Shown here: positions 8,293 through 14,900 of the stretch, in pieces
How the letters are laid out: each line of letters opens with the position of its first letter
How positions within the stretch are numbered: the first letter of the stretch is position 1
DNA from: Candidatus Iainarchaeum sp.
Lineage (GTDB): Archaea; Iainarchaeota; Iainarchaeia; Iainarchaeales; JAFCCJ01
Length of the DNA stretch: 35,541 bases
NCBI GenBank assembly: GCA_017610305.1
Contig: JAFCCJ010000005.1
Coordinates: 1-35,541 of the forward strand
Direction of reading: 5' to 3'
Position numbers and translations under genes: made by a program
Notes under the pieces: model-generated
The model's database searches: none
Told to the model about the DNA's origin: nothing
What the model saw: only the letters and a program-made list of their open reading frames with translations

Positions 8293-9177
8293 TTACCAAC
8301 CTCTTTTCGCCATCTTGGTTTCCAGTTTGTCAATCTCCAAACCTTTCATCGCATCTCCGATTCCCTCGGAAACCTTTGCAATAGTTTCAGGGGAATTGAA
8401 CTGCGCAGTTGCCTCAACAATCGCTTTTGCCATCTTTTCAGGGTCTGATGATTTAAAGATTCCTGAACCGACAAAAACACCATCCATTCCCAATTGCATC
8501 ATCATTGCCGCGTCAGCAGGAGTTGCAATCCCTCCCGCGGCGAAATTAACAACAGGCAGCTTTTTCAGTTTCTTAATCTCTTCAACCAAATTAACAGGAA
8601 CCCGCATTTCCCCTGCCCTTTTTTTCAATCCTTTTCCATCCATTTTTTGTAGTGCGGCAATTTCCGAGGAGATGTTTTTGCAATGCCTTACGGCCTCAAC
8701 AACATTTCCTGTCCCTGCCTCGCCCTTTGTCCTTATCATGGCTGCACCTTCGTTAATCCTTCGCAAAGCTTCGCCCAGATTGGTTGCCCCGCAGACAAAA
8801 GGAATCTTGAATTTGCCCTTATTAACATGGGAAGATTCATCTGCAGGGGTTAAAACCTCACTCTCATCAATATAATCCACGCCCAATGACTCCAGAATCT
8901 GGGCCTCAACAAAATGCCCAATCCTCACCTTTGCCATAACAGGGATGCTTACTGATGCCATAATTTCCTTAATCATTTTAGGGTCTGACATCCTTGCAAC
9001 CCCGCCATCCTTCCTTATATCCGAGGGTACTCTCTCCAGGGCCATAACCGCAACAGCACCCGCATTTTCCGCAATTTTGGCATGCTCCGCATTAACAACA
9101 TCCATTATTACCCCGCCCTTAAGCATCTGCGCAAGGCCGGTTTTTAGTTTATATGTCCCTTTTTTAGTTTCTCCCAT
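8293..9177 (-). CDS. pdxS: Pyridoxal 5'-phosphate synthase lyase subunit PdxS
   Basis: 294 residues from the ATG at 9177. It makes PLP from ribose 5-phosphate, glyceraldehyde 3-phosphate and ammonia supplied by PdxT. The (beta/alpha)8 synthase motifs are intact: [13 protein letters not shown] with the conserved Asp, [14 protein letters not shown] with the imine-forming Lys, [15 protein letters not shown] with the second catalytic Lys and phosphate loop, and [15 protein letters not shown] plus [11 protein letters not shown] for phosphate binding. The ORF track begins three codons earlier at a GTG, but that GTG lies inside the ribosome binding site AGGTGAG (9182-9188), four bases before the ATG, so 9177 is the real start. 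First gene of a four-gene operon. The C-terminal tail is short. Confidence 0.97.
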   Translation of the reverse strand: MGETKKGTYKLKTGLAQMLKGGVIMDVVNAEHAKIAENAGAVAVMALERVPSDIRKDGGVARMSDPKMIKEIMASVSIPVMAKVRIGHFVEAQILESLGVDYIDESEVLTPADESSHVNKGKFKIPFVCGATNLGEALRRINEGAAMIRTKGEAGTGNVVEAVRHCKNISSEIAALQKMDGKGLKKRAGEMRVPVNLVEEIKKLKKLPVVNFAAGGIATPADAAMMMQLGMDGVFVGSGIFKSSDPEKMAKAIVEATAQFNSPETIAKVSEGIGDAMKGLEIDKLETKMAKRGW

Positions 9178-9181
9178 TAGG

Positions 9182-9188
9182 CTCACCT
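9182..9188 (-). promoter_or_regulatory. Ribosome binding site deciding the pdxS start
   Basis: On the minus strand AGGTGAG matches the archaeal anti-Shine-Dalgarno sequence and lies four bases before the ATG at 9177. It overlaps the alternative GTG start at 9186, ruling that start out. Confidence 0.8.
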
Positions 9189-9223
9189 AATAGAATGGGT
9201 TAGAAAAGATTTTTAATGCAAAC

Positions 9224-9232
9224 TTTTATATC
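9224..9232. promoter_or_regulatory. Shared TATA-like box between pdxS and the 9254 gene
   Basis: TTTTATATC (plus) / GATATAAAA (minus) is centred about 26 nt before the plus-strand ATG at 9254, giving a leaderless mRNA. On the minus strand it would start transcription near 9202, leaving a 25-nt leader that contains the pdxS ribosome binding site. A single box could serve both directions. Confidence 0.5.
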
Positions 9233-9253
9233 CTAGCCAAGCCTTATTTAATT

Positions 9254-9811
9254 ATGGTGAAAAAGAAATTGATTCCTGGGCTTAAGATAGTTGAAGTTCC
9301 TGGGGCAAATAGGCGAACAACCAAATTTGAATTCAAAGTTACTGAGGGAAGTTTTGCAGACCCTATGTTTTATTCCAGCCCGAGATTGAGGGAACAGTTT
9401 AAAAAATTTCCTTATTTGAAGGGGAGAAATATCGGTTATATTTCCTATTATTTTTATTCCCGAGAGTCAAAGATGAAGGGCGTGGTTGGGGGAAGATTCT
9501 CTGTGAAAAACTATCCTTTTGCAAATCTTAATTCTTATTCGAACCAAAGCGGCGGTGGTTTTAAAGAAGTTGAAGAATTTATGGGAAAATTCATTGCATC
9601 TGACCTGGAAAAAAAGACACTGCGAGAAATGGTTAAACGTCATGGGGAAATAGAAGTTATGCCCGCATACCACATGGCGCAACCAGGAAGAAGACAAATG
9701 GCCGCAAGGGGGATAGAAATAATAAATAGAAGACACCATACGCTTGCAGGAGATATGATTTCAAAAATTAATATGGTGAAAAGAAGGGGGAGGGCAGGGC
9801 GCAGAAGATGA
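9254..9811 (+). CDS. Hypothetical basic protein
   Basis: 185 residues, no signal peptide or membrane segment. It is rich in Lys/Arg, with aromatic stretches in the middle (NIGYISYYFYSRESK), a Gly-rich turn (SNQSGGGFKEVEEF) and a strongly basic end (MVKRRGRAGRRR). The tail would suit RNA, DNA or acidic-surface binding, but no known fold is recognisable by eye. The ATG is about 26 nt from a TATA-like box, so the mRNA is probably leaderless and the gene is transcribed on its own, divergent from pdxS and convergent with the secretion genes. It resembles in composition, not clearly in sequence, the basic proteins at 6109 and 33029. Confidence 0.7.
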   Translation: MVKKKLIPGLKIVEVPGANRRTTKFEFKVTEGSFADPMFYSSPRLREQFKKFPYLKGRNIGYISYYFYSRESKMKGVVGGRFSVKNYPFANLNSYSNQSGGGFKEVEEFMGKFIASDLEKKTLREMVKRHGEIEVMPAYHMAQPGRRQMAARGIEIINRRHHTLAGDMISKINMVKRRGRAGRRR

Positions 9812-9827
9812 TAATAATTTAAATCAC

Positions 9828-10742
9828 TTAAAGCATCTGCGCCAGGTGGTAAACAGCCAAACTAGCAGGCATTAGAAAAGTCGCGTAAATAAGCGCCTTT
9901 TTCATGTTATTCTCCTGGTTTGCGATGAAAAGGCTGGCAATTATTGAATATTCTGCGATGTAGAGAATATTCCCAAGCAGGGCGGCATTTATTATCCCAG
10001 TTCGCTGTGCGGAATCCATCCCTATAGATAATTCGGCCATGGAGGAAAAATTCAGCCCATTTACCATCCCCACAAGCAACCCCAGAACAAGGGGGACAAT
10101 AATCCCCCCTGCAAAAAGAAGGGTGTATTTTTCCACAATTAATGTTGACATCCGCTGGCGAAGGATGTTGTTGGTTTCCATCATATCCTCCGCAGTTTCT
10201 TTCAGGATGTCGCACAAATCAGCGCCTGAATTATACCCTTGCACAAGCAGCCTTACAGCCCGCCCTATTATTTTTGATTTATTCCGCTTCGAAATATTCC
10301 TCAATGCTTCCTCAACAGATGCCCCCCTCTCAATTTCATTTTGGCATTTTTTGAATTCACTGGATAAAGAACCCTGTTTGGTTCCCGCAAGGTAGGAAAT
10401 TATTTTCATTATCGGCGTGCCCTTTGGAAAAACCGATGCCTGCAACAGCATATCGGGAATGATATTTTCCAACTCCCTTTTCCTGTTCTCATTTATGAAT
10501 GACTGGATTAAGTAGTTCAGGGGAAATATTAAAGTGGCAACAATAAATGGAACCGCAATTACAATTAATTCGCCAAAATTCAAGTAAAGCAAAATTGCAA
10601 GTGAAAGGAGGTAGAAGCCAACTGCCTGCAGGACGACAATTTTCCAGAATCTTTTAATTCCCCCATGAAAACCGTTTTGCTCCAGTACAAGTGAAAAGAT
10701 TTCTGCCCGCCCCCTGCCGAAAACATAATTTATTGCTTCCAT
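9828..10742 (-). CDS. TadC/GspF-type pilus assembly membrane protein
   Basis: 304 residues with the type II secretion system F (T2SSF) layout. Two hydrophobic helices lie near residues 35-80 and a cytoplasmic helical domain follows, including PDMLLQASVFPKGTPIMKIISYLA and GASVEEALRNISKRNKSKIIGRAVRLLVQGYNSGADLCDILKE. Two or three membrane segments are at the C-terminal end. Such proteins sit in the inner membrane and dock on the secretion ATPase in type IV pili, Tad pili and archaella. The GxxxxxxL..ts.e. helical bundle pattern (QGYNSGADLCDILKETAEDMMETNNILRQR) is typical of the TadC side. Its ATG begins one base after the preceding gene's stop, with GAGGGAT as ribosome binding site. Together with the 10744 gene it equals one full-length FlaJ/TadB-TadC pair. 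Confidence 0.85.
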   Translation of the reverse strand: MEAINYVFGRGRAEIFSLVLEQNGFHGGIKRFWKIVVLQAVGFYLLSLAILLYLNFGELIVIAVPFIVATLIFPLNYLIQSFINENRKRELENIIPDMLLQASVFPKGTPIMKIISYLAGTKQGSLSSEFKKCQNEIERGASVEEALRNISKRNKSKIIGRAVRLLVQGYNSGADLCDILKETAEDMMETNNILRQRMSTLIVEKYTLLFAGGIIVPLVLGLLVGMVNGLNFSSMAELSIGMDSAQRTGIINAALLGNILYIAEYSIIASLFIANQENNMKKALIYATFLMPASLAVYHLAQML

Positions 10743-10743
10743 A

Positions 10744-11544
10744 TTAATCCCTCATAAACAATGGCGTTTTATTTTTTATGTAGAAGAGAATGGAAATATC
10801 TATCAGCGGAAAAACAATTGCTGAAATTAACAGAACTTCAATTGCGCTGAACCCAATTTCCATAAACATGCTCCCCACAATCATAAATGCCTGAAACATT
10901 GCAGGAATTATTGCTGAAACTGCGATAAACATCAGCGAAAACACAACCAACTTCCCTGAAAACTCTTTCGCTTCTGCCTGCTGCCTTGCAAGCTGTTCCA
11001 TTGCAACCCGTTTCACTGATTCCCCGCACATTCTTCCTGTCCCCTGCTCATAAACATTTGCAAGCTGTGAAAGCGCCCTTTTCAGAATGCTCGAATCATA
11101 TCTCTCCCCCAAAGAGATAAATGCCTCCTGCAAGGATGCCCCCTTTGCTGAGACCTCAACCCAAACTTTTTGGAATTCCCTTGAAACCAGGCCATAGTCC
11201 TCTTTGCAGATATTTTTCAGCGCCTTTTCAAAGCCAATATTCGTGTTAAGTTCTGCACTGATTGCCATAAGTGCAAGGGGAAGGTCCTTTTCAATTTCTG
11301 CCGAAAGTTTTTTCTTTTTCAGCACAGGAAGATAGAGGAAGAAGCAAATCGCCGCCGCAAAAAACCCAATTGCAAACGCAAAACCAATAATTATTTCCTT
11401 GAAAAAAAGGGCATAAATAAACCAGAAAAAAACCGTTGCAAGAAGGGAATACTTTACTGAATTTAGCAGATATTTATTCAAATCTATATCCATCTGGGCG
11501 GCCTTCAGGTTGTTGGCAGTTGCATCAAAAATTTTATCGAGCAA
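10744..11544 (-). CDS. TadB/GspF-type pilus assembly membrane protein
   Basis: 266 residues. Two N-terminal membrane segments (residues about 32-72) are followed by the T2SSF cytoplasmic bundle (EKDLPLALMAISAELNTNIGFEKALKNICKEDYG ... GASLQEAFISLGERYDSSILKRALSQLANVYEQG) and two C-terminal membrane segments. It is the partner of the 9828 gene; both would form the membrane platform driven by the ATPase encoded just upstream. The start is TTG at 11544, directly after the TAA of the ATPase gene with GGGGGAAT a few bases upstream; no ATG is available before residue 18. The tight spacing indicates one transcript with translational coupling. Confidence 0.85.
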   Translation of the reverse strand: MLDKIFDATANNLKAAQMDIDLNKYLLNSVKYSLLATVFFWFIYALFFKEIIIGFAFAIGFFAAAICFFLYLPVLKKKKLSAEIEKDLPLALMAISAELNTNIGFEKALKNICKEDYGLVSREFQKVWVEVSAKGASLQEAFISLGERYDSSILKRALSQLANVYEQGTGRMCGESVKRVAMEQLARQQAEAKEFSGKLVVFSLMFIAVSAIIPAMFQAFMIVGSMFMEIGFSAIEVLLISAIVFPLIDISILFYIKNKTPLFMRD

Positions 11545-13338
11545 TTAAAATTCCCCCAGATTTTTGCAGAATTCCTCCAGGCTAAGGCCCTTCATTGAAA
11601 GATTCAGGAGGAATTTCTCCCTTTTTACCAGTTCTTTTTTGATTTTTGCCGCACTGAGATTGAATGTTCGCCCTATTTTTTCCATAAGCCTTTCACTCTT
11701 CCCCAGTTCTTGGAGAATTCCTTTTTGGTAATTATAATCAAATAATTTATTTATTCTAATCTGCCCTTTTTTCTCTTTAAGTTCGCTTATCTCAACAACC
11801 CTTCTCATTTCTTTTCTTGTTCTTTTCTTCAAATCAATATTGTTCCACCTCCTCTGGACAATCACCAAATCGATGGAAGCAAGGTCCATTTCCATTACAT
11901 CCATTTTCTTAAGCCTTGTAAGCGCCTCTTCTCCGGATTGCGCATGGAATGTTGCATAACTCCCCCTCCCCTGCCCTGCAAGGAGGGTGTCAATGAATGC
12001 ATGCACCTCCTCCCTATTTCTTACCTCCCCGACAATAACCCTGTCAGGCCGCATCCTTAAGGTGTCGGTTATCAATGATTGCATCCCGATATCAGATTCC
12101 ACGACCGTATTGAGGCTTAGCTTATGCCTGTGCGGAATTTTTATTTCCGGAGTTTCCTCGACAACGATAATTCGTTCATCTAGCGGGATAAAGCTGAACA
12201 GGGCATTTAGTGTTGTGGTTTTTCCTGAGCTTGTGTTTCCGCAAAGAAGAAGGGAGGAATCTGTCTCCAAAACCATCCAAAGAAAAGCCATAGCTTTTGC
12301 ACTTATTGTTTTCCCCAAAATGAGATTAAGGGGGGTGAATGGGTTTTTCCTGAATTTGCGGATTGTGAATGCCGGTCCTGAAAATGAAACAGGCTCAATG
12401 CATGCGTTGATTCTGCACCCGTCAGGGAGAACCGCATTAATCCTCGGGGTCTGAACACTCAATCTCCTCCCAATCTTCCTTGCCATTCTATTGACCAAAT
12501 TTTTTGCAAAGATTTCGCTTGAAAAATAAATGTTGCTTTCCATCCAGCCAAATGAGGAATCATAAATATAAACCGGATTTTCTCGCCCCAAACCAGTGAG
12601 TGCAATTTCCTCAATTTCCTCGTTCTCAAGGAATGCTGAAATCGGCGCAAACCGAAACGAAATTTCAGAGGCCAATTCTGCCAAATAATTCTCCTGTTCC
12701 TCATCAAGGGCTATGGAATTACGTTCGCATATTTTTTTGAGAACCACTTTAGTGCTTTTATTGCCGGCCCCATTTTCCTCCCTGAATTCCTCAAGCAATT
12801 GCTTTAGCAAAAATGCTTCCTGCCCTGTGAGCTCAGGAAAGCCATTTATGCAAAATATTTTCTTCCCGTTTCTCAGTTCTACTATTTCCTGATTGCTTCT
12901 GGTTTTTAGTGTCCTGCATTTTTCATGCTCCTCTATCTTCCTCATTCCCCAACCCATCAGATTATTTGCCACCTCCATCTCCCTCCAGGACCTTTTCAGC
13001 CTTATTGCCCCCTTTTCGCAGGCCTCAATACACTGCATAAAAAAGCCATTCCCGGCGCATAAATCGCACTTTTTTGCACCTCTCCCTGAAATTTCAATAG
13101 CTCCCTGCTCGCATGCCTTTGCACAGTCCCCGCATCCATCACACAATTCAATATCGATAGAGAGTATCCCTTCAGCAACCTCATAAATGGCATTTTTCCC
13201 ACAGCTCATAACGCAGGCAGCCTTTTCTGGCTTGCAATGGAGGCATTTTATTGTTGCGATGGATTCCAGTTCATTAGGGCAATTTTCCAGGCATTTGAGG
13301 CAATTATCGCATTTCCCCTCATCGACAATCAACTTCAT
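11545..13338 (-). CDS. Ferredoxin-domain/Tad-type secretion ATPase fusion
   Basis: 597 residues in two parts. Residues 1-110 carry 16 cysteines in four ferredoxin motifs: C10/13/16/20, C32/35/42/46, C66/69/72/76 and C91/94/103/107, the last two followed by Gly-Ala-Ile. This is the pattern of four-cluster [4Fe-4S] electron-transfer subunits of the DmsB/HycB type. Residues about 150-597 are a VirB11/GspE/TadA/FlaI-type hexameric ATPase: the N-terminal domain LPDGCRINACIEPVS, Walker A GNTSSGKTT (367-375), the Asp box ERIIVVEETPEI, Walker B region RVIVGEVR (433-440) and the His box TFHA (His465). All catalytic motifs are intact. It should power assembly or export through the two membrane proteins downstream. 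The fused ferredoxin is unusual for this ATPase class as far as I know. Leaderless: TATA-like AAATATAG (13365-13372) lies 30 nt before the ATG. Confidence 0.93.
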   Translation of the reverse strand: MKLIVDEGKCDNCLKCLENCPNELESIATIKCLHCKPEKAACVMSCGKNAIYEVAEGILSIDIELCDGCGDCAKACEQGAIEISGRGAKKCDLCAGNGFFMQCIEACEKGAIRLKRSWREMEVANNLMGWGMRKIEEHEKCRTLKTRSNQEIVELRNGKKIFCINGFPELTGQEAFLLKQLLEEFREENGAGNKSTKVVLKKICERNSIALDEEQENYLAELASEISFRFAPISAFLENEEIEEIALTGLGRENPVYIYDSSFGWMESNIYFSSEIFAKNLVNRMARKIGRRLSVQTPRINAVLPDGCRINACIEPVSFSGPAFTIRKFRKNPFTPLNLILGKTISAKAMAFLWMVLETDSSLLLCGNTSSGKTTTLNALFSFIPLDERIIVVEETPEIKIPHRHKLSLNTVVESDIGMQSLITDTLRMRPDRVIVGEVRNREEVHAFIDTLLAGQGRGSYATFHAQSGEEALTRLKKMDVMEMDLASIDLVIVQRRWNNIDLKKRTRKEMRRVVEISELKEKKGQIRINKLFDYNYQKGILQELGKSERLMEKIGRTFNLSAAKIKKELVKREKFLLNLSMKGLSLEEFCKNLGEF

Positions 13339-13364
13339 ATAAACACCAAAATTACGTCAATTGT

Positions 13365-13372
13365 CTATATTT
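13365..13372 (-). promoter_or_regulatory. TATA-like box of the secretion operon
   Basis: AAATATAG on the minus strand is centred about 30 nt upstream of the ATG at 13338. It lies back to back with the toxin-antitoxin promoter about 40 nt away. Confidence 0.45.
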
Positions 13373-13406
13373 AGGTATTTATCTTTTTTTAAGATTATGC
13401 ATAAGA

Positions 13407-13416
13407 TTTAAATATT
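13407..13416 (+). promoter_or_regulatory. TATA-like box of the toxin-antitoxin operon
   Basis: TTTAAATATT is centred 26-27 nt before the antitoxin ATG at 13438, which predicts a leaderless mRNA. A separate palindrome, TTATGCATAA (13395-13404), lies just upstream in the BRE region. Confidence 0.55.
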
Positions 13417-13420
13417 ATTT

Positions 13421-13436
13421 GATATCTATAGATATC
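13421..13436. promoter_or_regulatory. 16-bp operator palindrome of the toxin-antitoxin operon
   Basis: GATATCTATAGATATC is a perfect 16-bp inverted repeat. It lies between the TATA-like box and the start codon and ends one base before the ATG at 13438. RHH antitoxins typically bind such symmetric sites as dimers or tetramers and repress their own operon. The half-site GATATCTA and the position, covering the expected transcription start, make this the likely autorepression operator; binding itself is inference. Confidence 0.75.
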
Positions 13437-13437
13437 T

Positions 13438-13692
13438 ATGGCTACCAAACAAATAAATCTGAAAATATCCAAAAACCTTTACGATTCTGCCGAATCATTT
13501 GCCGATAGTTACGGGTACAGAAATGTGCAGGATTTGTTGATGGAATCATTGAGGGAGAAGATTTTCGAAAAAGGCGATTTCGATGAATTCTTTAGCAGTA
13601 AGGAAATAGAACTAATTGATTCCCTTATTGAAAAGTCCGTGAAGAAAAAGAAATTTGTTGATGAAAAAGAGATTATGAAGGCATTGGAATGA
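13438..13692 (+). CDS. Ribbon-helix-helix antitoxin
   Basis: 84 residues. The N-terminus (ATKQINLKISKNLYDSAESFADSYGYRNVQDLLMESLREKI) fits a ribbon-helix-helix DNA-binding fold: a beta strand of alternating residues, then two helices. The C-terminal half is charged and disordered-like and should wrap the toxin. The final bases overlap the toxin start by four (ATGA), the usual arrangement for type II pairs. It should neutralise the RelE-type toxin and, as dimer, bind the palindrome just upstream. Leaderless ATG at 13438. Confidence 0.85.
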   Translation: MATKQINLKISKNLYDSAESFADSYGYRNVQDLLMESLREKIFEKGDFDEFFSSKEIELIDSLIEKSVKKKKFVDEKEIMKALE

Positions 13693-13979
13693 GCTTCAAA
13701 ATTAAGGCTCTGGATTTCTTCCTTCGACAAATTGAGAAATTGGACGAAAAAAGCAAGAGAATAATAAAGCAAAAAATCCAGATTATTAAGGAGAACCCTT
13801 TCAAGTTCAAGAGAATCCATTCAAAAAGATTCAACAGGGTTTTTAGGGTAAGGCTGAATCTTAAGGGCAAAGAAACAAGACTGATTTATGTTGTGCTTGA
13901 ACCAAATATTGTAATTGTGTGTCTTCTTGAAAGGAAAAATGACTACAGAGACCTTGAAAAATACCTATCTAAAATCTGA
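13689..13979 (+). CDS. RelE/ParE-superfamily toxin
   Basis: 96 residues with the RelE-like fold signature. A helical N-terminus (ALDFFLRQIEKLDEKSKRIIKQKIQIIKENPF) is followed by the K.L...RVFRVRLNLKGKETRLIYVVLE core sheet and a C-terminal VIVCLLERKNDYRDLEKYL strand-helix. RelE members cleave mRNA on the ribosome; ParE members poison gyrase. The ending ERKNDYRDLEKYL and the basic surface favour the RelE/YoeB-type ribosome-dependent group. The start ATG overlaps the antitoxin stop by 4 nt. The module separates the secretion operon from the KaiC-like gene and points away from the former. Confidence 0.85.
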   Translation: MSFKIKALDFFLRQIEKLDEKSKRIIKQKIQIIKENPFKFKRIHSKRFNRVFRVRLNLKGKETRLIYVVLEPNIVIVCLLERKNDYRDLEKYLSKI

Positions 13980-13984
13980 AAATT

Positions 13985-14857
13985 TCATCCCTGAATTTCA
14001 ATCCCATTATTGGTTATTTTATATGGGACCATTTTCTTCACATGGTCGCTGCTACGCAGCTTGAGTATTTCAAGGGCATTCTCTCTTCTCTCATTTTTCT
14101 TCAAATTGTAAAGCACAATAACCCCATCAGCTAAAAATTCCTCTGTCCCTGTCCTGCTGTAAACTGTCGGGTCCTGTTCGGTTTCAGCAAGCACAAAATT
14201 CACCGAGTTTATTTTCTCAAAAGTCTCGAATAATTTCCTTATGTACTTCCTGTAATTCTCCTTGTCATCGAAGGCTATGGAAAGTGCTGAAAGGGAATCA
14301 ACAACAACCCTGTCAGGAACAAATGGCAAACGAATTTTCTTCAGGGGAATTCTTAATCCGCCGCTGGTTTTCAGTATTTCTTCCTCCATCGAGCGCGAAA
14401 TTTTTGTCGGGTCGAATTTCAATACGGCAATCTTCCCGGCCTTTTCAAGCTTCTGGATATCCCAGCCAAAATTGTTTTTCATATGCTTCTTAATTTTCTT
14501 TGGCTCTTCCTCAAATGAGATATAGATTCCTTTCTCCCCCTTCATCGCCCCGTTGTAAAGTGACTGCAGACCAAAAGTCGTTTTTCCTGTTCCGCAACCG
14601 CCGGAAATAAGTATTGTTGAGCCACGTTCAATTCCCCTATCTCGTATAAGTTCATCGAATTTACTCACTCTTGCAGGAATTACATCGTCAACAACTTTTT
14701 TGGCGTCTTTGTAATGGTCAAAAATAATCAGTGAGTCCTCAAATTCCCCGTCTTTTCTCTCAATTGGCTTTTTAGGTTTAGGTGGTTTATCGCTCCCTGA
14801 AAGAAAACCCGTTCTTTCGCTAACCCATTCCTTAAACCTATCAATGAATTCAACCAT
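13985..14857 (-). CDS. KaiC/RAD55-like RecA-superfamily ATPase
   Basis: 290 residues. An N-terminal linker of about 60 residues (Pro/Lys-rich, KPPKPKKPIERK) is followed by one KaiC domain: ARVSKFDELIRDRGIERGSTILISG, Walker A GGCGTGKT (86-93), the FEEEP catalytic-Glu region (115-119), Walker B RVVVDSL (183-189), and the C-terminal KaiC signature LRSSDHVKKMVPYKITNNGIEI. Single-domain archaeal KaiC homologues act as regulatory ATPases; FlaH of the archaellum is one. The ATG has AGAGGGG as ribosome binding site four to five bases upstream. It lies 43 nt downstream of the surface protein gene at 14901 and is probably cotranscribed with it. A FlaH-like role with the secretion ATPase next door is plausible but unproven. 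Confidence 0.88.
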   Translation of the reverse strand: MVEFIDRFKEWVSERTGFLSGSDKPPKPKKPIERKDGEFEDSLIIFDHYKDAKKVVDDVIPARVSKFDELIRDRGIERGSTILISGGCGTGKTTFGLQSLYNGAMKGEKGIYISFEEEPKKIKKHMKNNFGWDIQKLEKAGKIAVLKFDPTKISRSMEEEILKTSGGLRIPLKKIRLPFVPDRVVVDSLSALSIAFDDKENYRKYIRKLFETFEKINSVNFVLAETEQDPTVYSRTGTEEFLADGVIVLYNLKKNERRENALEILKLRSSDHVKKMVPYKITNNGIEIQG

Positions 14858-14900
14858 TTAACCCCTCTATGTATCTTGTATTTTCTCCTTTAAATTCTTT

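Noticed and set aside
8315-8875. 186-aa plus-strand ORF
   Set aside because: Antisense of pdxS, which is certain.
9203-9217. 15-nt sequence GAAAAGATTTTTAAT repeated at 27283-27297
   Set aside because: Both copies are in AT-rich promoter regions but at different distances from starts; probably chance similarity of TATA-like sequence.
11987-12454. 155-aa plus-strand ORF
   Set aside because: Antisense of the ATPase core including the Walker A region; no independent promoter or motif.
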